Positions 33,974 to 36,937 of a stretch of DNA of 36,937 bases are shown in pieces. Each line of letters starts with the position of its first letter. Position 1 is the stretch's first letter. This DNA comes from Pseudomonadota bacterium. GTDB taxonomy: Bacteria > Pseudomonadota > Alphaproteobacteria > Acetobacterales > Acetobacteraceae. A program made the translations under genes and the position numbers. The DNA lies in contig JAJZGI010000020.1 of assembly GCA_021798575.1 (NCBI GenBank), positions 1 to 36,937 on the forward strand. The letters run 5' to 3'. Under the pieces are notes generated by a model that was not told where the DNA came from, did not search any database, and saw nothing but the letters and a program-made list of their open reading frames with translations.

Positions 33974-36187
33974 ATGTTGGACGAAGCCGGACATATCGAG
34001 GACGCACCGCTCAGCGTCGCACTCTCCGAGCGCTATCTGGCCTACGCGCTCTCCACCATCATGTCGCGCTCGCTGCCCGATGCGCGGGACGGGCTGAAGC
34101 CGGTCCACCGGCGGCTTGTCTATGCCATGCATCAGCTCAAGCTCGACCCGCGCTCGGGCTTCAAGAAATGCGCGCGCGTGGTCGGCGATGTGATGGGCAA
34201 GTTCCACCCGCACGGGGACAGTTCAATCTACGAGGCGCTGGTCCGCCTGGCGCAGGATTTCTCCTCGCGCTACCCGCTGATCGAGGGCCAGGGCAATTTC
34301 GGCAATATCGATGGCGATAACGCCGCCGCCATGCGCTACACCGAATCCCGCTTGACCGAGATCGCCGAGCTGCTCCTGCGCGGGATCGACGAGGACGCGG
34401 TGGATTTCCGCCCGACCTACGATGGCGAGGAGCGCGAACCCGTGGTGCTGCCCGGCGCCTTCCCCAATCTGCTCGCCAACGGCGCGGCTGGCATCGCCGT
34501 CGGCATGGCGACCTCCATCCCGCCGCACAATGCGGGCGAGGTCTGCGCCGCCGCCATGCATCTCATCGCGCATCCAAAGGCCAGCACGGCCGAGCTCCTG
34601 GCGCATCTGCGCGGGCCGGATTTCCCGACCGGCGGCGAGCTGGTGGAGGATGCGGCGACGCTGGAGGCCGCCTATGAGAGCGGGCGCGGCAGCCTGCGCA
34701 CCCGCGCGCGCTGGGTGCGGGAGGCGCAGAAAAACGGTACCTGGGTATTGGTCGTCACCGAGATCCCCTACCAGGTGCAGAAATCCCGTCTCATCGAGCA
34801 GGTGGCATTGCTCCTGCAAGAGAAAAAACTGCCCCTGCTGGGGGACATCCGCGATGAGTCGGACGAGCATATCCGCCTCGTGCTGGAGCCGAAATCCCGC
34901 ACCGTGGACGCCGACATGCTGATGGCCTCGCTGTTCCGCGCCACCGCGCTGGAATCCCGCTTTTCCATGAACATGAACGTGCTGGATGGACGCCAGCCAC
35001 AGGTCATGGGCCTGCGCGCACTCCTGCAATGCTGGCTGCGCCACCGCCACGAGGTCCTGATCCGCCGCTCCGCGCACCGGCTGGAGGCGATCGCCCGGCG
35101 GCTGGAGATCCTCGGCGGTTATCTCATCGCGTACCTCAACCTGGACGAGGTGATCCGCATCATCCGCACGCAGGACGAACCCAAACCCGCCCTCATCAAA
35201 GCCTTTGCCCTCACCGAGACCCAGGCCGAGGCGATCCTCAACATGCGCCTGCGCGCCCTGCGCCGGCTGGAGGAGCAGGAGATCCGCGCCGAGCATAAAA
35301 AACTCGCCGCGGAGCAGAAATCCCTCCAGCAGCTTCTGGCCGATGAGCCGATGCGCTGGGGACAAATCAGCGCCGAGATCGCGCAGGTTCGGGAGAAATT
35401 CGGCACCGGCCCGCTGGGTGCCCGCCGCACCCGGATCAGCGCCGCAGCGCCTGTGCTGGAGATCACCGCCGAGGCCCTCATCGAGCGCGAGCCGATCACC
35501 ATCATCCTCTCGCAGAAGGGCTGGATCCGCGCGCAGAAGGGCCATCTGGCGGATGGCACGGAGCTGAAGTTCAAGGAGGGCGACCGGCTGGATTTCCTGC
35601 TGCGCTGCGCCTCGACCGACCGCATCACGCTGCTCGCCACCAACGGGCGGGTCTACACGATCAAAGCCTCGGATATTCCGCGTGGCCGGGGCGATGGCCA
35701 GGCGATCCGCCTGCTCATCGACCTCGCCAATGAGGACGGCGTGCTGAACCTCTTCCTGGCGGATATGCTGGGCAGATATCTCGTGGCGTCCTCCACCGGG
35801 CGCGGCTTTCTGCTGCCGGGCGCGGAGCTCACCTCCGAGCGGCGGGCGGGCAAAACCATTCTGGTGCTCAAACCGGGTGAGGAATGGGCGGTCTGCACGC
35901 AGGCGCAGGGCGATCATGTCGCGGTCATCGGGGAGAATCGCAAGCTGCTCATCTTCCCGCTGGCGGAGCTGCCCGAGATGCCGCGCGGGGCGGGCGTGGC
36001 CTTGCAAAAATACAAGGATGGCGGGCTGGCGGACGCAAAAGTGTTCAACCTGGCGCAGGGGTTGAGCTGGCGGCTGGGCGACAAGACCCGCAATGAGCCC
36101 AAGCTCACCGACTGGCTGGGTGCCCGCGCGCAATCGGGCCGCCTGCCGCCATCGGGATTTCCGAAATCGGGCAAATTCGGCGGGTGA
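33974..36187 (+). CDS. parC: DNA topoisomerase IV subunit A
   Basis: DNA-cleaving subunit of topoisomerase IV, which separates daughter chromosomes. The 737 residues include the winged-helix region with [12 protein letters not shown] (78-89; Ser83 and Glu87 are the quinolone-region positions) and the catalytic Tyr122 in [11 protein letters not shown]. The tower and coiled-coil parts and a reduced beta-pinwheel C-terminal domain follow. Length near 740, Glu at 87 and no clear GyrA box favour ParC over GyrA. ATG 33974 has GGGAG five bases upstream; GTG 33968 would overlap the recO stop. parE is not in the window. Confidence 0.94.
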   Translation: MLDEAGHIEDAPLSVALSERYLAYALSTIMSRSLPDARDGLKPVHRRLVYAMHQLKLDPRSGFKKCARVVGDVMGKFHPHGDSSIYEALVRLAQDFSSRYPLIEGQGNFGNIDGDNAAAMRYTESRLTEIAELLLRGIDEDAVDFRPTYDGEEREPVVLPGAFPNLLANGAAGIAVGMATSIPPHNAGEVCAAAMHLIAHPKASTAELLAHLRGPDFPTGGELVEDAATLEAAYESGRGSLRTRARWVREAQKNGTWVLVVTEIPYQVQKSRLIEQVALLLQEKKLPLLGDIRDESDEHIRLVLEPKSRTVDADMLMASLFRATALESRFSMNMNVLDGRQPQVMGLRALLQCWLRHRHEVLIRRSAHRLEAIARRLEILGGYLIAYLNLDEVIRIIRTQDEPKPALIKAFALTETQAEAILNMRLRALRRLEEQEIRAEHKKLAAEQKSLQQLLADEPMRWGQISAEIAQVREKFGTGPLGARRTRISAAAPVLEITAEALIEREPITIILSQKGWIRAQKGHLADGTELKFKEGDRLDFLLRCASTDRITLLATNGRVYTIKASDIPRGRGDGQAIRLLIDLANEDGVLNLFLADMLGRYLVASSTGRGFLLPGAELTSERRAGKTILVLKPGEEWAVCTQAQGDHVAVIGENRKLLIFPLAELPEMPRGAGVALQKYKDGGLADAKVFNLAQGLSWRLGDKTRNEPKLTDWLGARAQSGRLPPSGFPKSGKFGG

Positions 36188-36419
36188 TGTAGGACCGTCC
36201 AACCCGTCAATCGCGAGAATCGCGCGCAGCGTGATGCGAAGCAACCTATTCCGACACTGCAATGAAATATGGATGGGTTCGAGTCATGTGCAGGCACGCT
36301 GCGCATGACGCTCGCCATGATGTCCTCGTGCTACTGATGGAGCCTTGAAAATCCGGGAAAATTCTGACATATTGTTGTTATATCGTAACAATATGGCCGT
36401 GCGTGAGCGGGGGTGGGAA
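36188..36419. other. Non-coding region after parC
   Basis: No gene is supported in these 232 bases, apart from a small frame starting at 36345 that mostly lies antisense to the next gene. There is no hairpin with T-run to end parC; the only small stem is CGCGA-GAA-TCGCG near 36212. The right part is AT-rich and carries the inverted repeat at 36368-36395. Confidence 0.5.
36368..36395. repeat. 9-bp perfect inverted repeat in AT-rich spacer
   Basis: CATATTGTT (36368-36376) and AACAATATG (36387-36395) are exact complements separated by ten bases. A second, nested pairing exists: TTGTTA (36375-36380) and TAACAA (36386-36391) with the five-base spacer TATCG. Such a nested dyad is typical of an operator for a dimeric regulator. 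It lies downstream of both parC and the minus-strand gene, so what it would control is unclear. Confidence 0.5.
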
Positions 36420-36926
36420 TCAGAGATAAAAATCGCGCGGGTTGAAGAATTGCCTGGCGGCGAGTTGGGCCATGGCGGGTGTCATGATGATGGGTGGCGC
36501 CGGGCGCCAGATTTTTCGGGCGATTTTTTGGCGTGGTGGCGTGGATGAGGGCTCGCGTTTGGTGCGTGGCTTTCGGGGCAGTTTGAGGCAGGCGGGCGGT
36601 TTGATGCCGAGCATGTGGCATAGCGGGCGGAGGCTGCGGGCGAGCATCGGGTGGCTCGTGATGAGGGATTGCGTCTCGGGTTCATCCAACAGGAGGAGCA
36701 GATGGCTGCGCATGGCGCTGATATCGGAGCCGGGGAACATGAAAGCGAGCCAGCCGAAATTGCTGGGCGGATGGAGTTCATCGATTTTTGGCGGGTTGGT
36801 GGGTGGGTTGCGGGGTGTGGCGCGCTTATGGCTGGGTGGGAGCGGCCCGCGCTCGATGAGGGTTCGCAGGCGGTCCATCAGGCGCGTTAAGCGGCGCGAG
36901 AGTATCTGGCACAATGAGACCGGCAT
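36420..36926 (-). CDS. Small hypothetical protein, possibly 5'-partial at window end
   Basis: A frame of 168 residues from the ATG at 36926; it stays open to the window edge, so the true start may lie outside. No named domain is seen. The N-terminal part (SLCQILSRRLTRLMDRLRTLIERG) is basic and helical; the middle has FGWLAFMFPGSDISAM and LLLLLDEPETQSLITSHPMLARSLRPLCHMLGI, a helix-rich block with convincing amino-acid composition; the tail is Pro/Lys/Arg-rich. It reads like a lineage-restricted conserved protein, and I believe it is real because the composition differs from antisense frames elsewhere here. Function unknown. Confidence 0.6.
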   Translation of the reverse strand: MPVSLCQILSRRLTRLMDRLRTLIERGPLPPSHKRATPRNPPTNPPKIDELHPPSNFGWLAFMFPGSDISAMRSHLLLLLDEPETQSLITSHPMLARSLRPLCHMLGIKPPACLKLPRKPRTKREPSSTPPRQKIARKIWRPAPPIIMTPAMAQLAARQFFNPRDFYL

Positions 36927-36937
36927 TTTGACGCGCG

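Noticed and set aside
34223-36262. 679-residue open frame on the minus strand opposite parC
   Set aside because: It is antisense to a complete parC with all catalytic motifs. Its composition (His, Gln, Arg, Gly and Ala rich, no motifs) is what high GC produces opposite real genes.
36345-36548. 67-residue plus-strand frame after parC
   Set aside because: Starts before the palindrome without a ribosome binding site and is mostly antisense to the more convincing minus-strand gene.

Overview
This is a GC-rich chromosomal window, almost entirely coding, with tightly packed and often overlapping genes. The gene content and order point to an alphaproteobacterium, most likely an acidophilic Acetobacteraceae (Rhodospirillales) relative: lysC beside ptsP, prfA-prmC-DUF4167, ubiG divergent from lysC, and dnaB followed by alr. 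The family-level assignment is an inference from gene order and protein style, not from a marker search.

Layout. (1) 1-6163 (+): late cobalamin (B12) genes in one overlapping run: cobC (5' end outside the window), cobO, cbiB, cobQ, cobT, cobS, then a small cysteine phosphatase coupled to cobS. Together they adenosylate and amidate the corrin ring, attach the aminopropanol arm and build the lower nucleotide loop. (2) 6060-6968 (-): a lone phytanoyl-CoA dioxygenase-type oxygenase, tail to tail with the phosphatase. (3) 6969-7405: the only long non-coding stretch. It is AT-rich, with clustered inverted repeats and two adjacent DnaA-box-like 9-mers in front of dnaB. (4) 7406-12407 (+): dnaB, alr, mlaE, mlaF and an SDR/epimerase. 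(5) 12333-13115 (-): an alpha/beta hydrolase. (6) 13157-17777 (+): a GT4 and a GT9 glycosyltransferase, thrS and a cyclase-family protein. (7) 17787-18638 (-): a DUF2189 membrane protein, divergent from infC. (8) 18804-20485 (+): infC, read from a rare ATA start codon, and a bioF-type synthase.

(9) 20489-31177 (-): a nine-gene run, read right to left: lysC, nitronate monooxygenase, ptsP, a rodZ-like gene, ispG, hisS, prfA, prmC and DUF4167. It looks like a fusion of the alphaproteobacterial lysC-ptsP-prfA-prmC-DUF4167 block with the widespread rodZ-ispG-hisS block. (10) 31243-36187 (+): ubiG, an unrecognised two-part methyltransferase-like protein, recO and parC. (11) 36188-36937: a non-coding stretch with a strong inverted repeat, and a small conserved-looking gene on the minus strand that may run off the window.

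Most of the window is housekeeping. I see no CRISPR array, phage, insertion sequence, tRNA or rRNA. The points most worth a second look are the ATA start of infC, the cobS-coupled phosphatase as a possible alpha-ribazole phosphatase, the cyclase-family protein lacking two metal-ligand histidines, the unrecognised gene between ubiG and recO, and the structured dnaB upstream region.
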